Shown one piece after another: positions 44,352-53,200 of a stretch of DNA of 64,000 nucleotides. The stretch is taken from contig JBKJPX010000042.1 in NCBI GenBank assembly GCA_046594215.1, positions 4,795-68,794 on the forward strand, read 5' to 3'. Position numbers and translations under genes: made by a program. The stretch's first letter is position 1. Each line of letters starts with the position of its first letter. Source of the DNA: Panacagrimonas sp046594215 (lineage in GTDB: Bacteria > Pseudomonadota > Gammaproteobacteria > Nevskiales > Nevskiaceae). The notes under the pieces were generated by a model, which was not told the origin of the DNA, searched no databases, and saw only the letters and a list, made by a program, of their open reading frames with translations.

Positions 44352-44900
44352 ATGAGAATTCTCGTTCCAATCGCCCACGGCTCGGAGAGCCTGGAAACCG
44401 TCACGCTCGTCAACGTGCTGCGACGCGCCTCGATCAAGGTGACGCTCGCCAGTATCGAAACTGAGACCGTGATCAACGCGACACGCGAAATCCGTCTGGT
44501 CGCCGACGCACCGCTATCCGACATCCTGCGCGACGACTTCGACGCGATCATCCTTCCCGGTGGCGAGAAAGGCGCCGAGCGACTCGCGCAACACCGACCG
44601 CTGATCGAGAAACTGTCGGCGCAGCGCGTGGCGCATCGCTGGTACGGTGCGGTGTGCGCGGCGCCGGCGCTCACGCTGTCGCCGCACGGCCTGCTCGACG
44701 GCAAGCAGGCCACCTGCCACCCGATGTTCCGCGACCGGCTGCTGCACTACGTCGACCAGCGCGTAGTCCTCGACGGGCATTGCATGACCAGCCAGAGTGC
44801 GGGCACGACGATGGAGTTCGCGCTTGCCTGGGTCGAGAAGCTAGCCGGCGAGGCTGAGCGCAAGCGCGTCGCCGAGGAAATGCTCGTCCACGCGCACTGA
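44352..44900 (+). CDS. yajL: DJ-1/PfpI family protein YajL
   Basis: A 182-residue DJ-1 protein from the ATG at 44352. The nucleophile is C102 in WYGAVCAAPAL and the partner Glu is E15 in HGSESLET. ADAPLSDI, AIILPGGEKGAERLAQ and MTSQSAGTTMEFAL match YajL. The family repairs glycated proteins and acts as a chaperone in oxidative stress. It is divergent from icd-CBS; a shared promoter region of 137 bp lies between. Confidence 0.9.
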   Translation: MRILVPIAHGSESLETVTLVNVLRRASIKVTLASIETETVINATREIRLVADAPLSDILRDDFDAIILPGGEKGAERLAQHRPLIEKLSAQRVAHRWYGAVCAAPALTLSPHGLLDGKQATCHPMFRDRLLHYVDQRVVLDGHCMTSQSAGTTMEFALAWVEKLAGEAERKRVAEEMLVHAH

Positions 44901-44914
44901 CCGGTGCCCCAACG

Positions 44915-44940
44915 AAAACGCCCGCTCGATGAGCGGGCGT
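44915..44940. terminator. Bidirectional terminator between yajL and grxD
   Basis: ACGCCCGCTC/GAGCGGGCGT arms (10 bp, loop GAT) lie between convergent stops at 44900 and 44965. A TTTT tract follows on the minus strand, so it suits grxD best. Confidence 0.75.
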
Positions 44941-44964
44941 CCGTTGCCACAGGTGGCGGGAAGG

Positions 44965-45294
44965 TCAGGCGGCCTTCTTTCCGGCCACGGCTTCCTTGAG
45001 CATCTTCTGCAATTCGCCCGACTGGAACAGGTCGAGCGTGATGTCGCAGCCGCCGAGCAGCTCGCCCTTCACGTAGACCTGAGGAAACGTGGGCCAGTTC
45101 GCGAACTTCGGCAGTGCGCGGTAGACCCCTTCGTCCTCGAAGATGTTGACGTAGGCGTACTCGACACCACAGGCGTTGAGAGCCTGAATCGTGCGCGAGG
45201 AGAACCCGCACTGCGGGAAATCCGGCGTGCCCTTCATGTAGATGATGATCGGGTTCTCGGTGACCTGCTGGGTGATGCGTTCGAGAGCATCCAT
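44965..45294 (-). CDS. grxD: Monothiol glutaredoxin Grx4
   Basis: A 109-residue monothiol glutaredoxin. The active site is C29-G-F-S in PQCGFSSRTI; the glutathione-binding WPTFPQVYVKGELLGGCDI is conserved. Grx4 proteins bind and hand on [2Fe-2S] clusters with BolA partners. It stands alone, convergent with yajL. Confidence 0.95.
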   Translation of the reverse strand: MDALERITQQVTENPIIIYMKGTPDFPQCGFSSRTIQALNACGVEYAYVNIFEDEGVYRALPKFANWPTFPQVYVKGELLGGCDITLDLFQSGELQKMLKEAVAGKKAA

Positions 45295-45485
45295 ATGCGC
45301 GCTCCTGGGTGGTGATGGAGAACCGACGGGGTCGGATTATAGGCCGCTCCGACCCCGAGGCGGTCTCGTTATCGCGGTAAGCAGTTTTCATACCGCACCC
45401 GGCCTTCCAATTGAATGTCCGGTGCCCGTCCACTATCCTCGCGGCCTTCGCGGGGCAGCAGCCCATTCACTAAAGGGAGTGAATC

Positions 45486-46088
45486 GTGAATCCTCTGGAC
45501 AGTATCAAGGGAACTCTGATCGCCGGCCTCGTGATCGCCTTGGCCGTCACGGCCGTAGTCACCCAGCACACGGGGTTCAACGCCCTGGGATTCATGCGCT
45601 GGGTACATATCGCCGCAGGCGTGACCTGGATCGGCCTGCTGTACTACTTCAACTTCGTGCAGGTTCCCTCGCTGGCCGCTGCAGCCGCCGACAAGGGTGG
45701 CCCCGGCGGCGCCGCCATCACGAAGTACGTCGCGCCGCGCGCGCTGCTGTGGTTCCGCTGGGGCGCCGTGGTGACGTGGCTGACGGGTGCAGGGTACCTC
45801 GCACACTCGCATCTGCTGGTTGGCGCGTTCACCTTCGGGCTGGCCGGCACCCCCGGCGCCTACGGCAACGCGATCGGCATCGGCGCTTGGCTGGGCACGA
45901 TCATGCTGTTCAACGTCTGGGTGCTGATCTGGCCCAACCAGAAGAAGATCCTGGGCATCGTCCCCGCCACCGACGAGCAGAAGGCCAAGGCACGCCGCGT
46001 GGCGTTCCTGGCTTCGCGCACCAATACGATGCTCTCGATCCCGATGATCCTGTTCATGGGCTCGTCCGCACACGGATTGCTGTTCTGA
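45486..46088 (+). CDS. PuuD-like (urate hydroxylase membrane domain) protein
   Basis: A 200-residue membrane protein with about five helices. The helix motif RWVHIAAGVTWIGLLYYFNFVQVP and the later FNVWVLIWPNQKKILG match the membrane part of urate hydroxylase PuuD and small related proteins. The His and aromatic residues suggest heme or redox use, but the cytochrome c domain of true PuuD is absent. GGGAG precedes the GTG-less ATG at 45486. A terminator follows. Confidence 0.7.
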   Translation: MNPLDSIKGTLIAGLVIALAVTAVVTQHTGFNALGFMRWVHIAAGVTWIGLLYYFNFVQVPSLAAAAADKGGPGGAAITKYVAPRALLWFRWGAVVTWLTGAGYLAHSHLLVGAFTFGLAGTPGAYGNAIGIGAWLGTIMLFNVWVLIWPNQKKILGIVPATDEQKAKARRVAFLASRTNTMLSIPMILFMGSSAHGLLF

Positions 46089-46119
46089 GTTCAGGCCCAA
46101 AAGAGCCTGGCCTGTACCC

Positions 46120-46151
46120 GGGCCGCACCGATGGTGCGGCCCTTTTCTTTT
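46120..46151 (+). terminator. Intrinsic terminator of the PuuD-like gene
   Basis: GGGCCGCACC/GGTGCGGCCC arms (10 bp, loop GAT) are followed by TTTTCTTTT. It ends 12 bases before the argF ATG, so argF needs its own promoter or read-through. Confidence 0.85.
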
Positions 46152-46163
46152 GAGGCGCGCAAC

Positions 46164-47066
46164 ATGACTCGCCATTTTCTACGTCTGACGGACCTGAGCC
46201 CCGCCGAGGCACACCGGATCGTGATCCGCGCCAGTGCGCTGAAGAACCTACGCGACCCCGGCTACCGACCGTTCACGGGCAAGACGCTGGCGATGATCTT
46301 CACCAAGAGCTCCACGCGCACGCGCGTGAGCTTCGAGGCCGGCATGGCGAAATTCGGAGGCCACGCGCTGTTCCTGACCACCGCTACGACCCAGCTGGGG
46401 CGCGATGAGCCGATCTCCGACACCGCCCGCGTGCTATCACGCATGTGCGACGCGATCATGATCCGCAACGACTCGCAGGCACAGCAGGAAGAACTGGCGG
46501 CGCATTCGCGCGTCCCGGTCGTGAACGGGCTCTCGGAACTGCATCACCCCTGCCAGATGTTGGCCGACCTGCAGTGCTGGTTCGAGCATCGCGGGAATCC
46601 GGCCGGCAAGACGGCGGCGTGGATCGGCGACGGCAACAACGTCTGTCACTCCTGGATCGAGGCGGCCGCCATGTTCGGCTTTCAGCTGCGCGTTGCGGCG
46701 CCCCAGGGCTACACGCCGGATGCCGGGCTGGTGCGTGGCGCCGGATCGAGCGTCGAGCTGCTGGTCTCGCCCGTGGACGCCGCGCGCGGCGCGGACCTGA
46801 TTGTCACGGACACCTGGACCAGCATGGGACAGGAAGCCGAGACCCAGCGCCGGCTCGCGGCATTCGCCGGCTTCCAGGTCGACGAAAAGCTGATGGCCCT
46901 AGCGCGTCAGGACGCGATCTTCATGCACTGCCTTCCCGCCCACCGCGGCGAGGAGGTTTCGGCTGCCGTGATCGACGGACCGCAGTCCGTCATATGGGAC
47001 GAGGCCGAGAACCGACTGTGGGCACAAATGGCGCTCCTCGAGTTCCTGATCGCGGCGCCTGTCTGA
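46164..47066 (+). CDS. argF: Ornithine carbamoyltransferase
   Basis: A 300-residue enzyme from the ATG at 46164 behind GAGG. The carbamoyl-phosphate site S50-T-R-T-R54 is in FTKSSTRTRVSFE, HHPCQMLADLQ follows, and ornithine-binding DTWTSMGQE and FMHCLPAHRGEEV are intact. It makes citrulline in arginine synthesis. It is slightly short for the family, without loss of motifs. N-acetylornithine transcarbamylase was considered, but the motifs fit ArgF. Confidence 0.94.
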   Translation: MTRHFLRLTDLSPAEAHRIVIRASALKNLRDPGYRPFTGKTLAMIFTKSSTRTRVSFEAGMAKFGGHALFLTTATTQLGRDEPISDTARVLSRMCDAIMIRNDSQAQQEELAAHSRVPVVNGLSELHHPCQMLADLQCWFEHRGNPAGKTAAWIGDGNNVCHSWIEAAAMFGFQLRVAAPQGYTPDAGLVRGAGSSVELLVSPVDAARGADLIVTDTWTSMGQEAETQRRLAAFAGFQVDEKLMALARQDAIFMHCLPAHRGEEVSAAVIDGPQSVIWDEAENRLWAQMALLEFLIAAPV

Positions 47067-47111
47067 ATCTGGATTTGCCCTGGCAGGCGCGCTGATCTAG
47101 CGTCGGGGCAC

Positions 47112-47918
47112 ATGCCAATCGCCGATTCCAGGGACCCGGCCTCCGTCGACGCCGCCATCACCGAGGCACTGACGCGCGCGCCCGGTGCACCCGAACTGCA
47201 CGCGGCCTGTCGTGAACTGACCGCATCATTCGGATTCGAGCACTACTTCTACGCGGTGCGTCTGCCGCTCTCGTTCTCCGATCCGTACCACTTCTGCCTG
47301 TCCGGCTATCCGCGGGAGTGGCGTAAGCGCTACGACTCGCTCGGCTACTTGCGCCTTGACCCGATCGTGCGCCACATCATGGCCTCCTCCCTCCCGCTGA
47401 TCTGGGACGAGGTCGACCGCAGCGATGCGACGATTGACGTGTTCTTCCAGGAAGCCGCCGACCATGGACTGGGACACGGCATCTCGGCGCCGGTTGCGGG
47501 GCGCCACGGCGAGGTCGCCCTGCTGTCGCTGTCCCGGGGCCTGGCGCTTCCCATTTCCCGCGACCCCGTCGGACGCCATCGCCTGCGCGGGCGCCTGCAC
47601 TGGTTCGCCACGGTCCTGCACGAGTCGGTCCGGCGCTTGGTGCTCAATCACGAGGGCGCGCCGCGCGTGATCGCCCCGTTGACCGAACGCGAAAAAGACT
47701 GCCTGCTTTGGGCGGCGGACGGGAAGAACACGGCCGACATCGGCCGCGCGCTGAACATCACGGAGCGCACCGTGCTGTTCCACATCGAGAGCGCGGGTCG
47801 CAAACTCGGCGTGAGCGGTCGCCACAGCATCATTTCGCGCGCCGTGGCCCTGGGCGAGATTGAGCTGCACCAGCACGCGTTGCGCTCGGTGGCGTCGATT
47901 CCGCTGATGCACGAGTAG
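47112..47918 (+). CDS. Solo LuxR-type acyl-homoserine-lactone receptor/regulator
   Basis: A 268-residue LuxR protein. The autoinducer domain keeps the conserved ligand residues W70, Y74, D83-P84, W98 and G123 (YPREWRKRYDS, LDPIVRHI, PLIWDEV, GHGISAPV). The C-terminal GerE HTH is LTEREKDCLLWAADGKNTADIGRALNITERTVLFHIESAGRKLGV. No luxI synthase is in the window, so it is a solo receptor or listens to a distant synthase. A lux-box-like palindrome lies 54 bases downstream, before an EAL gene. Confidence 0.92.
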   Translation: MPIADSRDPASVDAAITEALTRAPGAPELHAACRELTASFGFEHYFYAVRLPLSFSDPYHFCLSGYPREWRKRYDSLGYLRLDPIVRHIMASSLPLIWDEVDRSDATIDVFFQEAADHGLGHGISAPVAGRHGEVALLSLSRGLALPISRDPVGRHRLRGRLHWFATVLHESVRRLVLNHEGAPRVIAPLTEREKDCLLWAADGKNTADIGRALNITERTVLFHIESAGRKLGVSGRHSIISRAVALGEIELHQHALRSVASIPLMHE

Positions 47919-47971
47919 CCGCCTTCCCGCCGTTCCGCTGTTTCCCGAGCCGGGTCATGCAGATGCACGCG

Positions 47972-47991
47972 ACCTGTAGGTTCCTACAGTA
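47972..47991 (+). promoter_or_regulatory. lux-box-like operator upstream of the EAL gene
   Basis: ACCTGTAGGTTCCTACAGTA matches 16 of 20 positions of the classical Vibrio fischeri lux box; its core CTGTAGG-TT-CCTACAG is a perfect palindrome. If centred at -42.5, transcription would start near 48024, 27 bases before the ATG at 48051. Confidence 0.75.
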
Positions 47992-48050
47992 GCGCCGCGC
48001 AATGCCGAACGGGTGTGCTGAGGCTCCGCCACCGCAGACACACGCTTTCG

Positions 48051-48920
48051 ATGAGTCCCATTGTCAGGTCTGCGCTCCTCGACCGGCGAGCACCTCAGCT
48101 GCGTCGCATCGCCGGCGACCTGCCCCTGTGCCACGCCTCGGTCCGCGCCGCATTTGAGGCCCGTCAGTTCGAGATCGCCTACCAGCCGATCCTGCGGGCT
48201 TCGGATCTGGCCCCGGTCGGCTGCGAGGCCCTGCTGCGCTGGCAGCACCCGACCCGCGGACCTCAGAGGCCCACCCAGTTCGTGCCGATCATGGAACGTT
48301 CGCGCCTGGCGCTCGAAGTCGGCGACTGGCTGCTCGACACCGCCGCGCGGCAGATCCTCGAATGGCAGCGTGAAGGCCTTCCGGCGCTGCGCCTTGCTGT
48401 CAACGTCGCCCCGGCGCAGATCCACGCGGCGGACTTCGCGGAGCGCACCCAGCGCGCGCTCGACGCCCTTGAACTGCCGGCCGAGCGCCTGACCCTCGAA
48501 GTCTCGCAGGACACCCTGCTGGATCAGCCCTACCTCACCCCCTCCATCTTCGCGCAGCTTACGGCCATGGGCGTGGGGATCGAGCTCGACGACTTCGGCG
48601 GCGGCCCGTCGGCCGTGTCGCGGCTCAAATCGGCCTCCCTGGGCGGCTTCAAGCTCGATCGACGCTACCTCGATGCGCTGGACCCGGACGCGCCTACCGC
48701 GGCCCGCGAGGAAATACGCCTGCTGGCAAGGTTGGCCAGCGACCTGGGCCTGCGCTGCACTGCCGAGGCCGTTCAGACCGAGGCCGAGTTCACGGCGCTG
48801 CGAGAGGTCGGGATTTCCGACGTCCAGGGATTTCTGTTCTGTGCCGCGCTTCCGCCGGTGGCGTTTGCGAGTTACCTGCGCGCCTGCACGGACGACGTGC
48901 GCGCGCGCACGACAATTTAG
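48051..48920 (+). CDS. EAL-domain c-di-GMP phosphodiesterase
   Basis: A 289-residue stand-alone EAL protein from the ATG at 48051; an in-frame GTG at 48015 would lie before the predicted transcript start. The EAL motif is E59-A60-L61 in GCEALLRWQHP. The other catalytic elements are present: VNVAPAQIHAADF (Asn), LTLEVSQDT (Glu), IELDDFGGG (Asp pair), FKLDRRYL (Lys), TAEAV (Glu) and VQGFLF (Gln). It should hydrolyse c-di-GMP. There is no sensor domain, so control is probably at transcription, through LuxR. Confidence 0.9.
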   Translation: MSPIVRSALLDRRAPQLRRIAGDLPLCHASVRAAFEARQFEIAYQPILRASDLAPVGCEALLRWQHPTRGPQRPTQFVPIMERSRLALEVGDWLLDTAARQILEWQREGLPALRLAVNVAPAQIHAADFAERTQRALDALELPAERLTLEVSQDTLLDQPYLTPSIFAQLTAMGVGIELDDFGGGPSAVSRLKSASLGGFKLDRRYLDALDPDAPTAAREEIRLLARLASDLGLRCTAEAVQTEAEFTALREVGISDVQGFLFCAALPPVAFASYLRACTDDVRARTTI

Positions 48921-49003
48921 CGGGGGGACTGAGCGGGCCTGGGCATCGCAGGAGAGGCGCCAATCGCCGTATCCTGCGGTGCTTCAGGCCATTTTTTTGC
49001 TCG

Positions 49004-49855
49004 ATGTCCACCGACCTGCTCTCCGACCTTTCCATCACCGTTGCACGCGCCCTCGTCGAGGACATCGGCAGCGGCGACGTCACCGCGCGACTGGTGCCCG
49101 CTCACCAGCAGGGCCGCGCTCGGGTGATCGCCCGCGAATCCGCGGTGATCTGCGGGCAGCCATGGGTCGACGAGGTTTTCCGGCAGATCGATCCGGACGT
49201 AAGAGTCGAATGGAAGGTCTCAGAAGGCAGCCGCGCCGAGGACGGCCAAGTGCTGTTCACGCTCGAAGGCAGGTCGCGCAGCCTGCTCACCGGCGAGCGC
49301 ACGGCGCTCAATTTCCTGCAGGCCCTGAGCGGGACGGCGACCGAGACAGCGCGCTACGTGGAGGCGGTGCGCGGAACGGGCGCGCGAATCGTGGATACGC
49401 GCAAGACGATGCCAGGCCTGCGCAACGCGCAGAAATACGCGGTCACGGTCGGCGGCGGCGTCAACCACCGCATCGGCCTGTACGACGGCATTCTCATCAA
49501 GGAGAACCACATCGCGGCAGCCGGCGGAATCGGCGCTGCGATTGCGCAAGCGCGTGCGTTGAAGGCGGGCGTGCCACTGATGACCGAGGCCGAAACCCTG
49601 GACGAGGCGCGCGTGGCGCTGGAAGCCGACGTCGACCTGCTGCTGGTTGACGACTTCGACGGCGAGCGCCTGCGCGAGGCGGTGAGGCTGACGCGCGAAC
49701 ACCGCGCGAACGGCGGCCGCACGCTGATCGAGTACTCGGGCGGAGCCACCCTGGCGCGCATCCGCGAACTCGCGGAAAGCGGCGTCGACCGGATCTCGAT
49801 CGGCAGCCTGACCAAGCACGTCCGCGCGGTGGATCTCTCGATGCGCTTCGCCTGA
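49004..49855 (+). CDS. nadC: Nicotinate-nucleotide pyrophosphorylase (carboxylating)
   Basis: A 283-residue QPRTase: LVEDIGSGDVTARL, LTGERTALNFLQALSGTAT, DTRKTMPGLRNAQKYAVTVGGGVNHRIGLYDGILIKENHI and the glycine-rich phosphate site SGGATLARIRELAESGVDRISIG. It converts quinolinate and PRPP to nicotinate mononucleotide in NAD synthesis. No nadA or nadB is nearby. Confidence 0.96.
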   Translation: MSTDLLSDLSITVARALVEDIGSGDVTARLVPAHQQGRARVIARESAVICGQPWVDEVFRQIDPDVRVEWKVSEGSRAEDGQVLFTLEGRSRSLLTGERTALNFLQALSGTATETARYVEAVRGTGARIVDTRKTMPGLRNAQKYAVTVGGGVNHRIGLYDGILIKENHIAAAGGIGAAIAQARALKAGVPLMTEAETLDEARVALEADVDLLLVDDFDGERLREAVRLTREHRANGGRTLIEYSGGATLARIRELAESGVDRISIGSLTKHVRAVDLSMRFA

Positions 49856-49871
49856 AGCGCGCGTAAGCCCG

Positions 49872-50270
49872 CTACCGCTTGGGCGGCACGCTGTTCCAGA
49901 GGCGAGGCGGTTCGGGCGGCATCTGCGAGATTGTCAGTTCCGGCTCGGCGAGCGGATCACGCGCGCCCATCGTGGCCATCCAGGCCTTCAGACGACCCCT
50001 GTTGGCGCGGATCTCCTCGCTCTGGGGTGCGAGCCGCGAGGCACGCTCCAGCAGGTCGGACGCGTCCTCGTAGCGACCCTGCCCGGCCTTGACGACCGCA
50101 AGGTTGTTGAGCGCCGCAGGATCGAAGGGATTGACGCGTAGTTGCCGTTCGAAGCGGAACTCGTTGGCTTCGAAGCCCCCCTCTTCCAGCGCCAGCAACG
50201 GGGGCGCCGCCACGAGCGCGGCGAACGCCAGAAGCACAGCACGGGTCGCGAGTGTCGTCTTCGCACTCAC
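49872..50270 (-). CDS. Small exported TPR protein downstream of bcsC
   Basis: A 132-residue protein with a signal peptide (residues 1-28) and about two TPR units (FRFERQLRVNPFDPAALNNLAVVKAGQGRYEDASDLLERASRL). A Pro-rich C-terminus follows. It starts at a GTG overlapping the bcsC stop as GTGA, so it is the last gene of the cellulose series and probably works with the periplasmic export scaffold. I know no standard bcs symbol for it. Confidence 0.72.
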   Translation of the reverse strand: MSAKTTLATRAVLLAFAALVAAPPLLALEEGGFEANEFRFERQLRVNPFDPAALNNLAVVKAGQGRYEDASDLLERASRLAPQSEEIRANRGRLKAWMATMGARDPLAEPELTISQMPPEPPRLWNSVPPKR

Positions 50271-53200
50271 GGGAATTTCTTCCCGTAATCGGAGAACGGC
50301 ACGATCGGCTTGGGGGGCACCTGCACGCCGTAGTCGCTGCTCATCGACCAGCGCAGGTAGGCCATCACGCGTGTTTCGTCGTAGTCGCGCGCATCATCGA
50401 AGCCCGCGCGCGCACCGAGAACAAGGTGCGGAGCCACCAGATATTCGATCTGGCCGCCGAAGCTCATGCCGGTTCCGGTGTTGCTGTTCGATTCGTAGCC
50501 GGTGGCGATGACCGGGTCGGGATTGGCCGCGGCAAACGCCTCGATGGCAGCCTGCAGCGAGTTGTCTTCGGGATAAAGCGCGGCGCCGTCCTCGCGGAAA
50601 TTCTGGATACCGATCGATCCGTAGAACTTCCAGGAATAGCGGTTCTGCCCGCCCACCCACTCCACCGGGATGCTGAACGAAACGTAGCGCTGCGGGCTGA
50701 AATAGCCGCCGTGCCCGAAGCTGAAGTGACGCAGGTTCTCGTCGTAGAAGAAGCTGGTGATGTTGAGGCCCACGGTCACGCGCTGGATCGAATCCTTGTA
50801 CACATGCAGGTAGGCGCCGCCACCGAGACCGGCCTCCGTGTTGTCTTCCACGTTCTCGCCTTCGTAGAAGTGGAAGTCGCCGGTTGCGTAGAGGCCCACG
50901 TTGCCCATGTCGTAGGTCAACTGCAGGCTGCCGCCGTTGGCGGTCACACCGCCAAAGTCGCGACCCGTGACAGGGTCGCGCGTGCCCGCGTAGGACAGCA
51001 GTGAATCCGTAACCGGCCGACGCGAAGCTTCGGCGTCGATGATCCATTTGCCGAACGTTGGGTTCCAGCGAACGCCACCGACGACGGTTCCCACCTCGAA
51101 ACCGATCGGCGTGGAGCCGATGTCTGCAGTGAGATTTCCGATCTGGTAGCTAGCGCCGATGGCAATACCCGCGTCGTTCTGGTCGAAACTCAGCCCGGTG
51201 GTATCGGCGAAAGCGAGCGTGCCGAAGATCGGCAGCTGCGGACCCTTCACCGAACCCGCATCGAGGAACACGGGCACCAAACGGATGTTCATGCGACCCG
51301 CATCGGAACCCGGCAGGCTGATCTCGACCGGCAGCTCGAAGTCGTCGAGCTGATCCAGGCCCATTACGCCGTCTCGATTGCGGAAGCTGACACCACCGCC
51401 GGCCCAAGGCGCCCGCCTGGCCTGTATCTGCGCGATCTCGGTGAGGATCTGGTCTGTCTCGCTCATCGGGATCGGCGGCTCGTCTTTCGCGTAATCGCGT
51501 GAACGCAGCACCGGGTCCACGCGAAGGTGCATCGACTCCGGATCCGTCGACGGTGGGGAGAACGGGCGTGGCACGTCCATCTTCAGCGTGGTCCAATCCA
51601 CCGGCGGCTCAAAACGGGGGAGCTTGTAGCCCGGCGGGGGGATCGGAGGCAGATCGTCGCGCGAGGAGCCGGTGACCTGCAGATCGGCCTGCGCGAGTTC
51701 CATGTACTGCGGCCGGCCCTGCTGAGCCGTGTACGCGAGCTGAGGGCTATACGCGACCTTGCGAAGCGAAGCCTTGCCCTGCGGCGCGCCCGAGGCCGAG
51801 GGACGCGAAGCGGCCGAGATCGAATAGTCGCCGTGAGAAGCACGGTGCAAGGGCAGCGGCTTGCGAGCCGTCGCCGACGGCAGGCTCACCGGGCGCAGGT
51901 AGGTGTCGAGCATCTGCAGGCGCAACGCACCGCGACCACCGCCACCCGCGTCCGGACCAAGCTCGAGCGCACGACGGAAATGCTCCAGCGCGCGACCATC
52001 TTCGCCGCGGGACCTCGCCACACGACCCGCGAGCGCGTGAAGCTTGCTGCTGTCCGGCGCAATGCGGAACGCCTGGGCCAGCCAGCGATCGGCCTCGTCG
52101 TCCTGCCCCAGCGCCAGGCTGGATTGCACGACGCCCTGGTAGGCGTCGAGGTTGCGTGCGTCGAGTTTGAGCGCGTAGCGATACAGCGAAGCGGCGCGCT
52201 CGGGTTCCTTGGCCTGGTCGTACAGTCCGGCCAGCGCCATGACCAGGCGCGGATCATCTGGATTTGCGCGCAGTGCGGGCTCGAGGAGGTCGTAGGCGCG
52301 CGCGATGTTGCCGCCCTGGCGCACCGCATCGGCCTGACGCAGACGCTGGGCGACGCGCATTTCAGTGAGCGCGCCTTCCTGCTGCATGTTCAGTCGCGGG
52401 CCCCGGGCGAGCTGGTCGATCACGGCGTCGAACTCGGCGTACTGCTGCAGCTTGAGCAGCATGCCCGCGTAGGCCAGGCGCAGATCGGGATCGGCGTCCG
52501 GGCTGCGCGCCACTTCCTGGCGCAACAGGTACAGGCCGCGACCGGATTCGCCAGTCTCGGTGTACGCCAGCGAAACGGCGCTCAGCAATTCGGGTGAACG
52601 CGCCGCGTAGGGCTCGAGTCCAGCCAGAAGAGCCAGCGCATCCTCACGATGTCCCTGTCGCGCCAGCACGGCCGCGCGCTCGGTCTGGTAGCGGACCCAA
52701 AGTCGCTGCTGCACGTCGGCCATAGCGGCATTCCGCTCGGACTCGGGCACTTGCTCGAGCCACATCAGGCCGTCGTACCAGTTCTGCTCCTCCGAGGCCA
52801 TCAGCGCGCGGATGTACGCGCCTTCCCCCTTCTGCGGTCCGCTGAAGGGCAGGCCGTCGATCAGGCCGCGCGCGTCGGCGCGCCGGTTCTGGCTCAGGTA
52901 TAGGCGTGCGAGATCGAGCCGCGGCCAGGTGCTCTGCGGATCAAGCGCCAGCGCCTCGCGCAACAGCCGCTCCGCACCGGACTCGTCCTTCAGAGCCAGG
53001 GCCTGCGCCGCCTGCCGCCGCAGAGCCAGGGCCTGAAGCGACCCGATCGATCCGATCTTGGCCTGTTGCGCGGGCGTAAGGCCCCGGTACACAACCAAGG
53101 CGTCGGCGACGCGCCCGCTCTGCGAAAGCGACGCCATCAGGCCCCGCGCCGCATCGGCGTTGCCTGGCTCGCGCCGCAGCACGTCGCGATAAATCGCCTC

